A stretch of 64,000 nt of DNA from Mucilaginibacter_A sp964236465 (GCA_964236465.1 CAXSBZ010000015.1:1-64000), one strand, 5' to 3'. Shown: positions 53,482 through 62,307, counted from the stretch's first letter. The notes: generated by a model from the sequence alone, not told the origin. Made by a program: numbers and translations.

Positions 53482-54150
53482 ATGTATGATAACATCAATA
53501 TCGCCATTGCAGATGATCATGAGATTTTTTTGGACGGACTTTCGCTGATGTTGTCTTGGCAGGAAGGCTTTCATATCTGTGCCCGGGCATCCAACGGAAA
53601 ACAATTGATTGAGTTGGTAAACCGCGAAAAACCGGATGTGGTGCTCACCGATATCCGGATGCCGATTGTGGACGGCATTGCATGTACCAAGCAATTATTG
53701 CAGGAAAACCCTGATCTGAAAATCATTGCTTTATCCATGTTTGATGAGGAGAACCTGATTATTGAAATGCTGGAGGCCGGGGCCAAAGGTTATCTCCTGA
53801 AAAACGCCCACAAAGATGAAGTGATTGAAGCCGTAATCAGCGTTTATCAAAACAAAAACTACTATTGCAACCACACTTCTGCTTTGCTGGCATCGATGAT
53901 CGTGCGCAGTAAATTTAACCCGTATAAGCAAAAACAACCCGTTATGCTGAATGACCGGGAAAAAGACATCATCAAGCTGATTTGCCAGCAGCAAACCACG
54001 CAGCAAATTGCCGACAAAATTTATCTGAGCAAACGCACGGTGGAAGGTTACCGCATTAAGATCTTAGAAAAAATCCATGCCAAAAATATTGCCGGCGTGG
54101 TTATTTTCGCCCTAAAAAATAATATCCTGAAAGAAGAAGATGTGATGTAG
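53482..54150 (+). CDS. NarL/FixJ-family response regulator
   Basis: 222 residues from the ATG at 53482; a TTG at 53473 would add three residues. The receiver domain has the acidic pocket ADDHE and phospho-acceptor Asp57 (VVLTDIRMP). The LuxR-type HTH is at about 145-210 (LNDREKDIIKLICQQQTTQQIADKIYLSKRTVEGYRIKILEKI). It should be phosphorylated by the upstream HisKA_3 kinase and bind DNA as a dimer. Confidence 0.93.
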   Translation: MYDNINIAIADDHEIFLDGLSLMLSWQEGFHICARASNGKQLIELVNREKPDVVLTDIRMPIVDGIACTKQLLQENPDLKIIALSMFDEENLIIEMLEAGAKGYLLKNAHKDEVIEAVISVYQNKNYYCNHTSALLASMIVRSKFNPYKQKQPVMLNDREKDIIKLICQQQTTQQIADKIYLSKRTVEGYRIKILEKIHAKNIAGVVIFALKNNILKEEDVM

Positions 54151-54237
54151 CCGGAAGGATTTGGGGCCGAGGGTTTTGTTAATTTTTTGTTTAGTAACAT
54201 CAAATTTATAATTTATCACCTAAACCAATTTTTAGGT

Positions 54238-54251
54238 GATAAAAGAAGCAT
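54238..54251 (+). repeat. Dispersed motif, class A, at the blaR1-like stop
   Basis: GATAAAAGAAGCAT with a TTTTTAGGT flank; its last T is the first base of the BlaR1-like stop codon (complement). An ATCACCTAAA / TTTAGGTGAT inverted arm precedes it, giving a likely terminator. Confidence 0.75.
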
Positions 54252-56161
54252 TAAGGTTTAATTGTGGCTTTGCCTTTTAAACCTTTTTTGGTGGTGATTA
54301 GAATCACACCGTTTTTGCCTTTATCGCCATAGATTGCAGTTGATTGAGCATCTTTTAAAACACTTATACTTTCAATATCATTTGGGTTCATGTTTTTCAA
54401 AGCATCATTTTCTTTGACTTCAACTCCATCTACAATGTATAAAGGTGGGTGAGGGTTTATTTTCCCATCAAGCGTGATTATCCTTGACTTTTTAGAAGAA
54501 TCAGAAGAATAAGCTGTAACAACAACTCCATTTAAAGGTACTGAAGTTGCATTTGTATCATTTATTTTAGTGGAATTTGATTCGTTAGCGTCTTTATTAT
54601 CACCAGCCAAAGTAAAATTAACCGGCATGGTATAAGCAACCCTGACTGGTTTTCCGTTTTGTAGCCCTGGATTCCAGGCAGGAGATTCGCTTAACACACG
54701 AACAGCTTCTGGCCCGGCACCTCCGCCAATATCGCGCAGCATTTTGATATTAGTTAGTTTACCGTCTTTTTCTACAATAAAAGAAACGATTACCCGACCA
54801 GTTATTTTTTGGTCTCTGGCTTCTTTTGGATAACGGATTGATTTGGCTAAATAGTTTCCAAATGCTACTTCACCACCAGGAAAAGATGGCAGTTTTTCTA
54901 CAGCTGCAAAACTGACCACATCAGGGTCAGAAGAAGGTTTTACTATCAGCATATTGGCTCTGGCTGTTGCTGATTTCTTATCTTCAATCACAACAATTTG
55001 AAGCTTTCCGGCAATGTTTTCGAATGCTCTTACCAAACTAACTAAATCAGTATTTGTAAAAGTTACAGCATCTCCTTCAGAATATTTTGATAATGTAAAT
55101 TCTCCATCTTCATTGGTCTTTGTACTAACATCATTTTTTTTATAATAAACTTTAACATTAGCAAGAGGCTTGCCGAAGGTATTAACCACTTTTCCCTTCA
55201 ATACAGTTTCTACATTTACAATAACTGTTGAAGAAGTAAGGTTTGGAAGCGAATTAACTTGACTACCAACTTCTTTTACTACAGTTAATATCGGCGCATC
55301 ACTAATGATTTGATCTGAAATCTTACGGATCGTTTTCTGCTCACTCACCGTAGCCGAAGTAAAGATCAGCATCAAGCCAAAAAGCGGTGCCGATAAACCA
55401 TATTTGAGCAGCGCGCTTCTTTTAGAGGGGTTTTTTTGCAACATCATAATACGTTGTTTTAATAAAGATTGGTTGAAAAAACTGTTGACTAAATGATTCG
55501 GCTGCACGTTCATGGTTTGGCTGAGGAGCAATAGGGCGTAATCAGCTTTATCCACACCGAAACTGATCGCGTTTTGATCGGCAATAAACTCGTGGTTGTG
55601 TTTGATTGATTTCCGATAGCAATAAATTATTGGATTGAACCAGTTTAAAATGGTCAAGGCTTCAAACAAAAGCACATCGGCAGAATGCAAATGCCCGGCG
55701 TGAACCATCTCATGCTGATAGATCACGTCTTTTTGCGGCAGGTTTTCATCTACGCTGATTTTCCCAAAAAAAGAAAAAGCACTGCCGCTTTCGTTTGCCT
55801 GGATGTACTTTCTCAGCTTAAAAAAACGATAAAAAAGACGTGCTAAAAGAAGCATCGCCACCGCCCAGTAAACCGAGGTAAAAAACTGCACTATCGTAAA
55901 ACCATTATCTGCATGCGGCAAAACCTGATAAATAAAACCTGGATCGATGTAATAAATCGTCCGCTGTACTTTTTGGGTGATAAACAGGTTTTTGACCCAT
56001 TCCGACTGCATCATCGGGATGAAAAATGACAATATTGCCGCCGAAACTAAGTAAACGCGGTTGAGGATAAAATACGTTTCCTTGCGGAGAAACAACAGGT
56101 AAAACCCATAAAACAGTGCCAGATACAGGTTTGCTAAAATCAGGTAATGCCACCAGTTCAT
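54251..56161 (-). CDS. BlaR1/M56 metallopeptidase fused to TonB and plug domains
   Basis: 636 residues. The N-terminal half is the BlaR1/MecR1 M56 sensor: four membrane helices and the zinc HEMVH motif (His150-Glu151, His154), with HNHEFIADQ downstream. Then come a carboxypeptidase-regulatory-like domain (VVNTFGKPLANVKVYYKK), a TonB C-terminal domain (FPGGEVAFGNYLAKSIRYP; GRVIVSFIVEKDGKL), and finally a SusC-like plug fragment (PLYIVDGVEVKEN; IESISVLKDAQSTAIYGDKG). The M56-TonB order is common in Bacteroidota; the plug tail is less so. The partner BlaI regulator lies 2 bases upstream. Class A motif 55842-55855 within. Confidence 0.88.
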   Translation of the reverse strand: MNWWHYLILANLYLALFYGFYLLFLRKETYFILNRVYLVSAAILSFFIPMMQSEWVKNLFITQKVQRTIYYIDPGFIYQVLPHADNGFTIVQFFTSVYWAVAMLLLARLFYRFFKLRKYIQANESGSAFSFFGKISVDENLPQKDVIYQHEMVHAGHLHSADVLLFEALTILNWFNPIIYCYRKSIKHNHEFIADQNAISFGVDKADYALLLLSQTMNVQPNHLVNSFFNQSLLKQRIMMLQKNPSKRSALLKYGLSAPLFGLMLIFTSATVSEQKTIRKISDQIISDAPILTVVKEVGSQVNSLPNLTSSTVIVNVETVLKGKVVNTFGKPLANVKVYYKKNDVSTKTNEDGEFTLSKYSEGDAVTFTNTDLVSLVRAFENIAGKLQIVVIEDKKSATARANMLIVKPSSDPDVVSFAAVEKLPSFPGGEVAFGNYLAKSIRYPKEARDQKITGRVIVSFIVEKDGKLTNIKMLRDIGGGAGPEAVRVLSESPAWNPGLQNGKPVRVAYTMPVNFTLAGDNKDANESNSTKINDTNATSVPLNGVVVTAYSSDSSKKSRIITLDGKINPHPPLYIVDGVEVKENDALKNMNPNDIESISVLKDAQSTAIYGDKGKNGVILITTKKGLKGKATIKP

Positions 56162-56163
56162 GG

Positions 56164-56538
56164 TTATTTTTGTTTAAGTTTTTCAATCAGTTTCAGGATC
56201 TCATCTGCTTCTTTCAAGTCGATTTTTTCCTTCTCCACGAAAAAAGAAAACATGCGCTCCACGGAGTTGTCAAAATAGCCGGTCAGCAGTTTATCGGCCG
56301 AAAAATTTTGGTATTCTTCTTTGCTCACCAACGGAAAATACTGATGGCTTTTGCCGAAAGCATTGTGGCTGATGAAACCTTTGGTTTCCAAAATACGGAT
56401 GAAAGTAGAAACGGTATTGTAGGCTGGTTTGGGTGCTGGTAGCTCGTCGATTACTTCTTTTACAAAGGCTTTTTGCAGCTGCCACAGCACTTGCATAATT
56501 TGTTCTTCGGCCCGGGTTAGTTCTTTGATCTGTTTCAT
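56164..56538 (-). CDS. BlaI/MecI-family repressor
   Basis: 124 residues: the winged-helix DNA-binding domain (ELTRAEEQIMQVLWQLQKAFVKEVIDEL; YNTVSTFIRILETKGFISH) and a C-terminal dimerisation helix (DLKEADEILKLIEKLKQK). BlaI homologues repress their own operon and are cut or relieved through the BlaR1-like partner, here encoded 2 bases downstream. The upstream palindrome at 56562-56577 is the likely operator. Confidence 0.92.
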   Translation of the reverse strand: MKQIKELTRAEEQIMQVLWQLQKAFVKEVIDELPAPKPAYNTVSTFIRILETKGFISHNAFGKSHQYFPLVSKEEYQNFSADKLLTGYFDNSVERMFSFFVEKEKIDLKEADEILKLIEKLKQK

Positions 56539-56549
56539 AGAACTAAGGT

Positions 56550-56577
56550 AAAACTATTATTTTAGTTTGTCAACTAA
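56550..56577. promoter_or_regulatory. BlaI operator/promoter candidate
   Basis: A perfect-arm palindrome TTAGTT-TGTC-AACTAA (56562-56577) overlaps the 18-mer AAAACTATTATTTTAGTT (56550-56567), which recurs at 37201-37218. It lies 11-39 bases upstream of the blaI start on the minus strand. Confidence 0.55.
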
Positions 56578-56646
56578 AAAGTTAAAATAAATTTTGAATC
56601 TAATGAAAGAAGGTTTGGTTTAGATTTAATCCGACAAATTTATACC

Positions 56647-56660
56647 GATAAAAGAAGCAT
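56647..56660 (+). repeat. Dispersed motif, class A, near the rhomboid stop
   Basis: GATAAAAGAAGCAT 8 bases beyond the rhomboid gene's stop codon, in the 129-base gap that also holds the blaI operator. Confidence 0.65.
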
Positions 56661-56667
56661 CCTGATT

Positions 56668-57282
56668 TTACCGCAAACCAAGCTTCCCCAGAAAATACGG
56701 AACCACATCAGGATACAAAATAATGGTGATCAAAATGCCATTCAGCGCACCATAAAAATGCGCATCATGGTTGATCGTATCGGCCCGTTGCCGACCGGCA
56801 TACACGCAATAAACCAGATACAAACCACCGAATACGATGGCCGGAATCGGGATCGGCAGCGGCAGGATGATCATTTTGGTCATCGGATCAAACAGGATAA
56901 AACTGAAAACCACCGCAGAAATCGCCCCAGAAGCACCCAAAGTACGATACCAAAAATCTTCCCTGTGCTTCATCACTGTTGGCAAATCACTAAGCACCAA
57001 ACTCACCAGATACAAAACCGCAAACTGCCAGTGCCCGATGATTCGCTCCAGATTAAAAGCAAAAAAGTAGTAAGACAACATGTTGAAAATCAAATGCTGC
57101 CAATCTTTATGGATCAGGCCGCTGGTTAAAAGGGTATAAATTTTTTGCCTGCGGTAAACCTGGTATGGGCTTAAAATCAGCCGTTCATAAATTTCCGGGT
57201 TGTTAAAAGCCAGCAAACTGGTCAGCAGCGTGATCACGAAAATAGCCGAAGCTACGGGCGTTGCATTGATATAATCTAACAT
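56668..57282 (-). CDS. Rhomboid-family intramembrane serine protease
   Basis: 204 residues, six membrane helices. The catalytic dyad is Ser118 (LGASGAISAVV) and His176 (INHDAHFYGALNG), and the HLIFNMLSYYFF oxyanion-helix region near residue 63 fits. It cuts transmembrane substrates within the membrane. It is one of four genes on this strand after blaR1/blaI. Substrate unknown. Confidence 0.92.
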   Translation of the reverse strand: MLDYINATPVASAIFVITLLTSLLAFNNPEIYERLILSPYQVYRRQKIYTLLTSGLIHKDWQHLIFNMLSYYFFAFNLERIIGHWQFAVLYLVSLVLSDLPTVMKHREDFWYRTLGASGAISAVVFSFILFDPMTKMIILPLPIPIPAIVFGGLYLVYCVYAGRQRADTINHDAHFYGALNGILITIILYPDVVPYFLGKLGLR

Positions 57283-57286
57283 GATT

Positions 57287-59029
57287 TTATTTTAAATTGA
57301 GCTTTGCCGAAGCAGCCAAACGGCCAACCGGATAGCGCATAAAAGTTGGCTCAAAGTAACGTGAATTTTTATAAACAAAGTTTAATTGTGCGGCGGCACT
57401 TTTGGCCAGGTCAGGGGTTTTTGCTTTTTCGGCTTCCAGTTTTTGTTTGAGGGTTGGGTCTTTTTTGAGGAGATCGGCAGCCACATCTTCAAAAACATAA
57501 TCCGAAAAATATTCTTTTTGGCCGAGGATGGAATCGAAAAAGTTCCAGGCAAAAAACGAATCCACGCCTTGCGGTTCTAAAGTTTCTACAATATAGCGGT
57601 TCAATGGCTGATCAGTATAAATCACCACATCGCCTGCATAATATTTAAGCAATGCTGTTTTTACCAATACTTTTACGCCAGTGTGCAGATAATGGCCTTC
57701 AAACGGGCGCGGAGGCGTTTTGTAATCGGTAATCTGATAATTTTGAACGGATAAAGTTGTATCATTTTTCAGCCGGAAAACTTTTACACCGTTCCTTTCC
57801 ATCAGCTCAATCACTTTTCCCCAAGCCTGCGGAATGATGTAAGCGGTTGGTTTATCTGCAAAAACCGTGGCTTTATAAGTATTGTAATAGCGGATATTTT
57901 TGGTGTAAGGTTTGGTGCGATCATAAAATAATCTTGGCAAACCGCTTACTTCACTTGTTTTATAGCCTGCCGTAAAACCTTTGAAACTGATTGTATCGAA
58001 TTTAGATTTGTCTAATTCCCAGTTCAAAGCGAAACTTTGTTGGGTTTTAGTTTGATCATCTGCCTGCGCCTTAATTTTGCCGATAAAAACAGCATCGCGC
58101 TGCACCACATCAATCAGATGCTGCATAAAATCATAGGTAGAAAGCACCCGCGGCGCATAAGTTTTGAGCATGTGCGTTTCGGTAATGTAGCTGATAATGT
58201 TGCGCTGCGCCGCAAAACCTGATGAATACCGCGGCGTTTCCAAGAAACCAACCAGGCCGGAATCCGGTGTGTTTTCTTCCGATTCTACATAAGGCGTCAT
58301 CTTGAAACCAGATTTTTTCATGCGTAAAAACAGCTCCGGCGTTAACGTTTTAGTGGTATAATCAGCCAGAATCGGGTTCTGCTTATTGTGCTGCGTTTCA
58401 ATCAGCGTCATCACGTACTGATAATCTGCGCCGTCGCTCACGTGGTTATCCAAAAAAACATCGGGTTTCCAGGTGGTTAAAATTTGTATAAAAGCCAGTG
58501 CATTTTTAGAATCTGCTTTGATAAAATCGCGGTTTAGGTCCAGGTTTCGCGCATTGCCGCGGAAACCGTAAGCGGCCGGCCCGTTCTGGTTTACTCTGGA
58601 AAGTCCGCGGTTCAAACAGCCGTCAATATTATAAACCGCGATTATGCAAATCACAACATCTTTTGGTAAAGCGTTCTTTTTCAGCAGGTCACGCGCCAGC
58701 ATCATGCTTGCATCAATACCTTCCGGTTCGCCGGGATGAATGCCGTTGTTGATTAAAATGATACGTTTGTTTTGATTTTTGATGATAGCCGGATCGAAGA
58801 TTTTATCTTTAGAAAGCACAATCAATTGCAGCGGTTGGCCAATATCTGTGGTGCCGATGTTGTAAACTTTTAGCTGATCGTACTGCTTGTCGAGCTGCTG
58901 ATAATAGCTTACAATTTGTGCGTAAGTGGCCGTCGTATTTTTCTGCGGATCTTTTTCAAAAGGCGTTAATTGCGCTTTGGAAGCAATTCCTATCAGCATC
59001 AAGCCAAAACAAAACCAAAAAGTTTTCAT
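57287..59029 (-). CDS. M14-family zinc carboxypeptidase, secreted
   Basis: 580 residues; signal peptide to about residue 19 (ASKAQ). Zinc ligands His98 and Glu101 (NNGIHPGEPEG); the GNARNLDLNRDFIK segment and DVFLDNHVSDGADY supply the further ligand and substrate Arg contacts. The large C-terminal extension of about 250 residues is similar in layout to the M14 protein at 635-3142. It has class B motifs at 57652-57665 and 58082-58095. It is encoded just before the rhomboid gene. Confidence 0.88.
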   Translation of the reverse strand: MKTFWFCFGLMLIGIASKAQLTPFEKDPQKNTTATYAQIVSYYQQLDKQYDQLKVYNIGTTDIGQPLQLIVLSKDKIFDPAIIKNQNKRIILINNGIHPGEPEGIDASMMLARDLLKKNALPKDVVICIIAVYNIDGCLNRGLSRVNQNGPAAYGFRGNARNLDLNRDFIKADSKNALAFIQILTTWKPDVFLDNHVSDGADYQYVMTLIETQHNKQNPILADYTTKTLTPELFLRMKKSGFKMTPYVESEENTPDSGLVGFLETPRYSSGFAAQRNIISYITETHMLKTYAPRVLSTYDFMQHLIDVVQRDAVFIGKIKAQADDQTKTQQSFALNWELDKSKFDTISFKGFTAGYKTSEVSGLPRLFYDRTKPYTKNIRYYNTYKATVFADKPTAYIIPQAWGKVIELMERNGVKVFRLKNDTTLSVQNYQITDYKTPPRPFEGHYLHTGVKVLVKTALLKYYAGDVVIYTDQPLNRYIVETLEPQGVDSFFAWNFFDSILGQKEYFSDYVFEDVAADLLKKDPTLKQKLEAEKAKTPDLAKSAAAQLNFVYKNSRYFEPTFMRYPVGRLAASAKLNLK

Positions 59030-59057
59030 GCCGAAAAGATAGCAAACAATTAGACCG

Positions 59058-59071
59058 ATGCTTCTTTTATC
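59058..59071 (-). repeat. Dispersed motif, class A
   Basis: ATGCTTCTTTTATC with the complementary GACCTATTTTT flank in the 54-base gap between the M14 gene and the MmcQ/YjbR gene. Confidence 0.65.
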
Positions 59072-59083
59072 GACCTATTTTTA

Positions 59084-59428
59084 TTACAGGTTTTCGCGGA
59101 TATTTTTGGGCAGGCTTTTTATAATGAGTTGGTACGAATGATCGATCATTTCCAACAATTGCTTATCGGCCAAGTTTCCATCCATAAAAACAGTATTCCA
59201 GTGGGTTTTGTTCATGTGGAAACCGGGTTGCACTTCGGCGTAACTTTCGCGTAGTTCCACTGCCCAATCCGGATCACATTTTACATTGAAACGGTTGCCT
59301 TCTTTAAGCGAAATCAGCAGAAACATTTTCCCGCCAGTTTTAAAAACTAAAATATCATCACCAAAAGGCATGGTTTCTTCCGTGCCGGGTTTGTGCAGGC
59401 AATACTCGCGCAAAGTTTCGATGTTCAT
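59084..59428 (-). CDS. MmcQ/YjbR-family protein
   Basis: 114 residues of the MmcQ/YjbR (CyaY-like fold) family: MNIETLREYCLHKPGTEETMPFGDDILVFKTGGKMFLL, VKCDPDWAVELRESYAEVQPGFHMNKTHWNTV, and a terminal LIIKSLPK. The family binds DNA in some members. Its biological role is poorly known. A class B motif core (59184-59196) encodes NTVFMDGN. Confidence 0.9.
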   Translation of the reverse strand: MNIETLREYCLHKPGTEETMPFGDDILVFKTGGKMFLLISLKEGNRFNVKCDPDWAVELRESYAEVQPGFHMNKTHWNTVFMDGNLADKQLLEMIDHSYQLIIKSLPKNIRENL

Positions 59429-59431
59429 GGC

Positions 59432-60157
59432 TTAATAATAAAACCTGCGGATTGGTTTTCTAAACGAAATTGGGTTACCGAAATTGTATTTCAAACCGAT
59501 ATGTACAAAAGCATAGCGATCTACATGGTTGTTCCTGAATTTTGAAGGCGGATCATCATAACCATCCAAACCTTCGCCGTAAGCTAAATTTTCTTCAAAA
59601 CCAACATCCAACCGAACGCCCGGCTCGTGGTATTGATTGTAAAATTTAAATTCGTATCCGCCCCTGAAAACCAGCATAATTTCTGTACTGTTGTCCCGGC
59701 CGGGGAAAACGTAGCCCGGATTATTCAGGCTTTTGCGCTGTACAAAACTCATGTGGTTGTGGATGAAGCCAAATCCCGGCCCAACATAAAAATTTTTGAG
59801 GATATTTAAAATGCGACGGTCTTCATAATTAATTACTTCACCAGCCTGAAAATCAGCATACAAAATTACAGCCTGATAAGTATTGATAAATGCCCGCGTA
59901 TCTTTATCGGTGTTTGGGTTTCCGCCAGCCAATTGACCAGCCTGTAATTCTACGGTGCCTGTGGTAAAAGGACTGAAATTGTAATTTAGGTTGATAAAAG
60001 CCGCACCTTTATTTACATGTTGTGTAATATCCGCATCTGCACGGGTAACGCCCGCACCCGCGCCAACGCTATAACCCAAATAGTTATAACTGAGCTGCGC
60101 GTACAGAAATTTACTGCATAAAAACAGCATGCACGTAAGTACAACAATTTTTTTCAA
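59432..60157 (-). CDS. Predicted outer-membrane beta-barrel protein, copy 1
   Basis: 241 residues; signal peptide to about residue 20 (FLYAQ), whose codons contain a class B motif (60117-60130). The mature protein alternates short hydrophobic strands (LSYNYLGYSVGAGAGVTRAD; AAFINLNYNFSPFTTGTVELQAG; VDRYAFVHIGLKYNF), like a small barrel. It is homologous to the gene immediately upstream (60208-60978). The family function is unknown. Confidence 0.78.
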   Translation of the reverse strand: MKKIVVLTCMLFLCSKFLYAQLSYNYLGYSVGAGAGVTRADADITQHVNKGAAFINLNYNFSPFTTGTVELQAGQLAGGNPNTDKDTRAFINTYQAVILYADFQAGEVINYEDRRILNILKNFYVGPGFGFIHNHMSFVQRKSLNNPGYVFPGRDNSTEIMLVFRGGYEFKFYNQYHEPGVRLDVGFEENLAYGEGLDGYDDPPSKFRNNHVDRYAFVHIGLKYNFGNPISFRKPIRRFYY

Positions 60158-60207
60158 TGGATATATTTAATAGGATCGGCTTGTTTCCGAAGAGGACTTT
60201 CTGCAAA

Positions 60208-60978
60208 TTAAAAAGGGCCTACATGGATGGGTTTGCGGTAGGAAGTTACGCCGCCAATACCCACTTTTATACCAAAGGTGATCTGCGAAAACCAATCGCC
60301 GTAATGGCCGGATTTGATGCCGTCCATATTATCGCCGGTAGAAAGGTTGGCTTGATAACCCAGGTTCAGCCGGATATTCGGCTCGTCGTAAGCGTTATAA
60401 ATCTTGTACTCATAACCGATCCTAATTGGGATGACCAGTTCCGTGCTTTTGTCCAAACCGCTGTAAGAGAAATTGGTGTCTTTGTAATCAGTACGGTTGA
60501 TGTAATCCATCTTGTTAAAAATCACCCCAACACCGGTTCCTACATAAATATTTTTGGCACCATTTAGGATTTTTGTCAGGATCGGGATCGAACTGAAATC
60601 ATCATTATAATTGATAAATTCTCCCAGCTGTACATCGGCATGAAATATAACCGTGGTAAATTTATTGCTGGATTGCTCGCCGTATAAAACTTTGCTGGTA
60701 TCGGCGTTGGCACTTTCCAAACGGCCAAACTGCGCTTCGGTACCAAAAGTAACAAACGGGGTAATGTGATAGTTCAGATTTACGGCCACAGCGGCTTTGC
60801 TGTAAGCTTTACTTAAATCGCCGTGGATTTTGACGCTGCTGATGCCTAAACCTAAACTAAATTGATCATAATTGTAACCGATCTGAGCAGAAACAGTAAA
60901 ACTGATCAATACAAAAGTGATTAAGAAGTAGAACTTTTTCAAGAGATTATATTTTTTTATGATCTGACCAAATACCAT
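60208..60978 (-). CDS. Predicted outer-membrane beta-barrel protein, copy 2
   Basis: Up to 256 residues. The ATG at 60978 adds 12 residues before a clear signal peptide (KKFYFLITFVLISFTVSAQ), so a TTG at 60942 may be the true start. The mature chain parallels copy 1 segment by segment (YNYDQFSLGLGISSVKIHGD; AAVAVNLNYHITPFVTFGTEAQFG; NIYVGTGVGVIFNKMDYINR; ...SYRKPIHVGPF), so the two arose by tandem duplication. Both probably sit in the outer membrane. Copy 1 follows after 50 bases. Confidence 0.78.
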   Translation of the reverse strand: MVFGQIIKKYNLLKKFYFLITFVLISFTVSAQIGYNYDQFSLGLGISSVKIHGDLSKAYSKAAVAVNLNYHITPFVTFGTEAQFGRLESANADTSKVLYGEQSSNKFTTVIFHADVQLGEFINYNDDFSSIPILTKILNGAKNIYVGTGVGVIFNKMDYINRTDYKDTNFSYSGLDKSTELVIPIRIGYEYKIYNAYDEPNIRLNLGYQANLSTGDNMDGIKSGHYGDWFSQITFGIKVGIGGVTSYRKPIHVGPF

Positions 60979-61050
60979 ACTATCATTTATTTTTGAAGGT
61001 GGCTATTTCCAAAAGTAGAATTATTAACTTATTATCAAAAATGTTTAACG

Positions 61051-62301
61051 ATGAATGCCCCGCTTATGTTGCAGTACACGGTACAAAATAGGTTCTTAAA
61101 ATACGTAGCGGTTGATACACAGTCAGACCCGACTTCAAAGACCACGCCTTCCACCGAAAAACAAAAGAATTTGGGTCGGATTTTGGTTGATGAACTGCTT
61201 GAAATCGGCTTAAAAGATGCGCACCTGGACGAATACGGCTATGTGTATGCCACCGTTCCGGCCAACACGGATAAAGAGGTTCCGGTAATCTGCTTTTGCG
61301 CGCACATGGATACCTCGCCGGATTGCAGCGGCGAAAATGTGAAGCCGATTGTTCATGCCAATTATCAGGGCCGGGATTTGATTTTGCCCGATAACCCGGA
61401 GGTGGTTATCCGGCTTGATGACCACCCGGATCTGAAACATCAGATTGGCAATGACGTAATTACGGCCAGCGGAACAACATTGCTTGGGGCTGATAACAAA
61501 GCCGGACTGGCAGCGATTGTGGATGCCTGCCGCCAGCTGACGGATCGTCCCGAAATAAAACATGGCACCATCAAGATTTTGTTTACACCGGATGAAGAAA
61601 TCGGCCGCGGCGTAAACAAAGCTGATATGCAAAAATTAGGTGCTGATTTTGGTTATACTATCGATGGGGAATCTGCCGGAACGATTGAAAATGAAACTTT
61701 TTCTGCCGATGGCGCACAACTCAAAATAAAAGGTATCAGTGCACATCCCGGTTTTGCCAAAGGCAAGATGGAAAGTGCGATCAAAATTGCCGGCAAAATT
61801 TTGGTTGAACTGCCGAGAAAGCTTTCTCCCGAAGCCACCTCTGCCAAGGAAGGTTTTATCCATCCGGTTTGCATCAGCGGCCACGTAGAAGAAGCAATTA
61901 TTGATTTTCTCATCCGCGATTTTGAAGACGAGAAACTGGAAAAGCATGCTGCCGTGATCCGTGAGGTGGCCGAAAGCGTGCTGCAGGAATTTCCGTATGC
62001 TTCTTTTACCCTCAAAATCCATGAGCAATACCGCAACATGAAGCAGGTTCTGGATCAGCACCAGCAAGTGATTGATTACGGAATGGAAGCGATCAAAAGG
62101 GCTGGTATGGAACCACATTTGCGCAGTATCCGCGGCGGCACTGACGGTTCGCGCCTGTCATTTATGGGTTTGCCCTGCCCAAATATTTTTACGGGTGAAC
62201 ATGCTTTTCACGGTAAAGAGGAATGGGTTTCGGTGCAGGATATGCAAAAAGCGGTGAGTACGATGGTGCATCTGGCAAACATCTGGGAAGAGAACAGCTA
62301 A
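61051..62301 (+). CDS. pepT: Peptidase T (tripeptide aminopeptidase, M20B)
   Basis: 416 residues: a cytoplasmic di-zinc aminopeptidase that removes the N-terminal residue of tripeptides. Metal ligands are seen in FCAHMDTSPD (His85, catalytic Asp87), GADNKAG (Asp), TPDEEIGRG (catalytic Glu and ligand), DGESAG (Asp) and HAFHGKEEW (His). Length is normal. It is divergent from the barrel genes. A near class A motif (61997-62010) encodes YASFTLK. Confidence 0.94.
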   Translation: MNAPLMLQYTVQNRFLKYVAVDTQSDPTSKTTPSTEKQKNLGRILVDELLEIGLKDAHLDEYGYVYATVPANTDKEVPVICFCAHMDTSPDCSGENVKPIVHANYQGRDLILPDNPEVVIRLDDHPDLKHQIGNDVITASGTTLLGADNKAGLAAIVDACRQLTDRPEIKHGTIKILFTPDEEIGRGVNKADMQKLGADFGYTIDGESAGTIENETFSADGAQLKIKGISAHPGFAKGKMESAIKIAGKILVELPRKLSPEATSAKEGFIHPVCISGHVEEAIIDFLIRDFEDEKLEKHAAVIREVAESVLQEFPYASFTLKIHEQYRNMKQVLDQHQQVIDYGMEAIKRAGMEPHLRSIRGGTDGSRLSFMGLPCPNIFTGEHAFHGKEEWVSVQDMQKAVSTMVHLANIWEENS

Positions 62302-62307
62302 ACGGCT

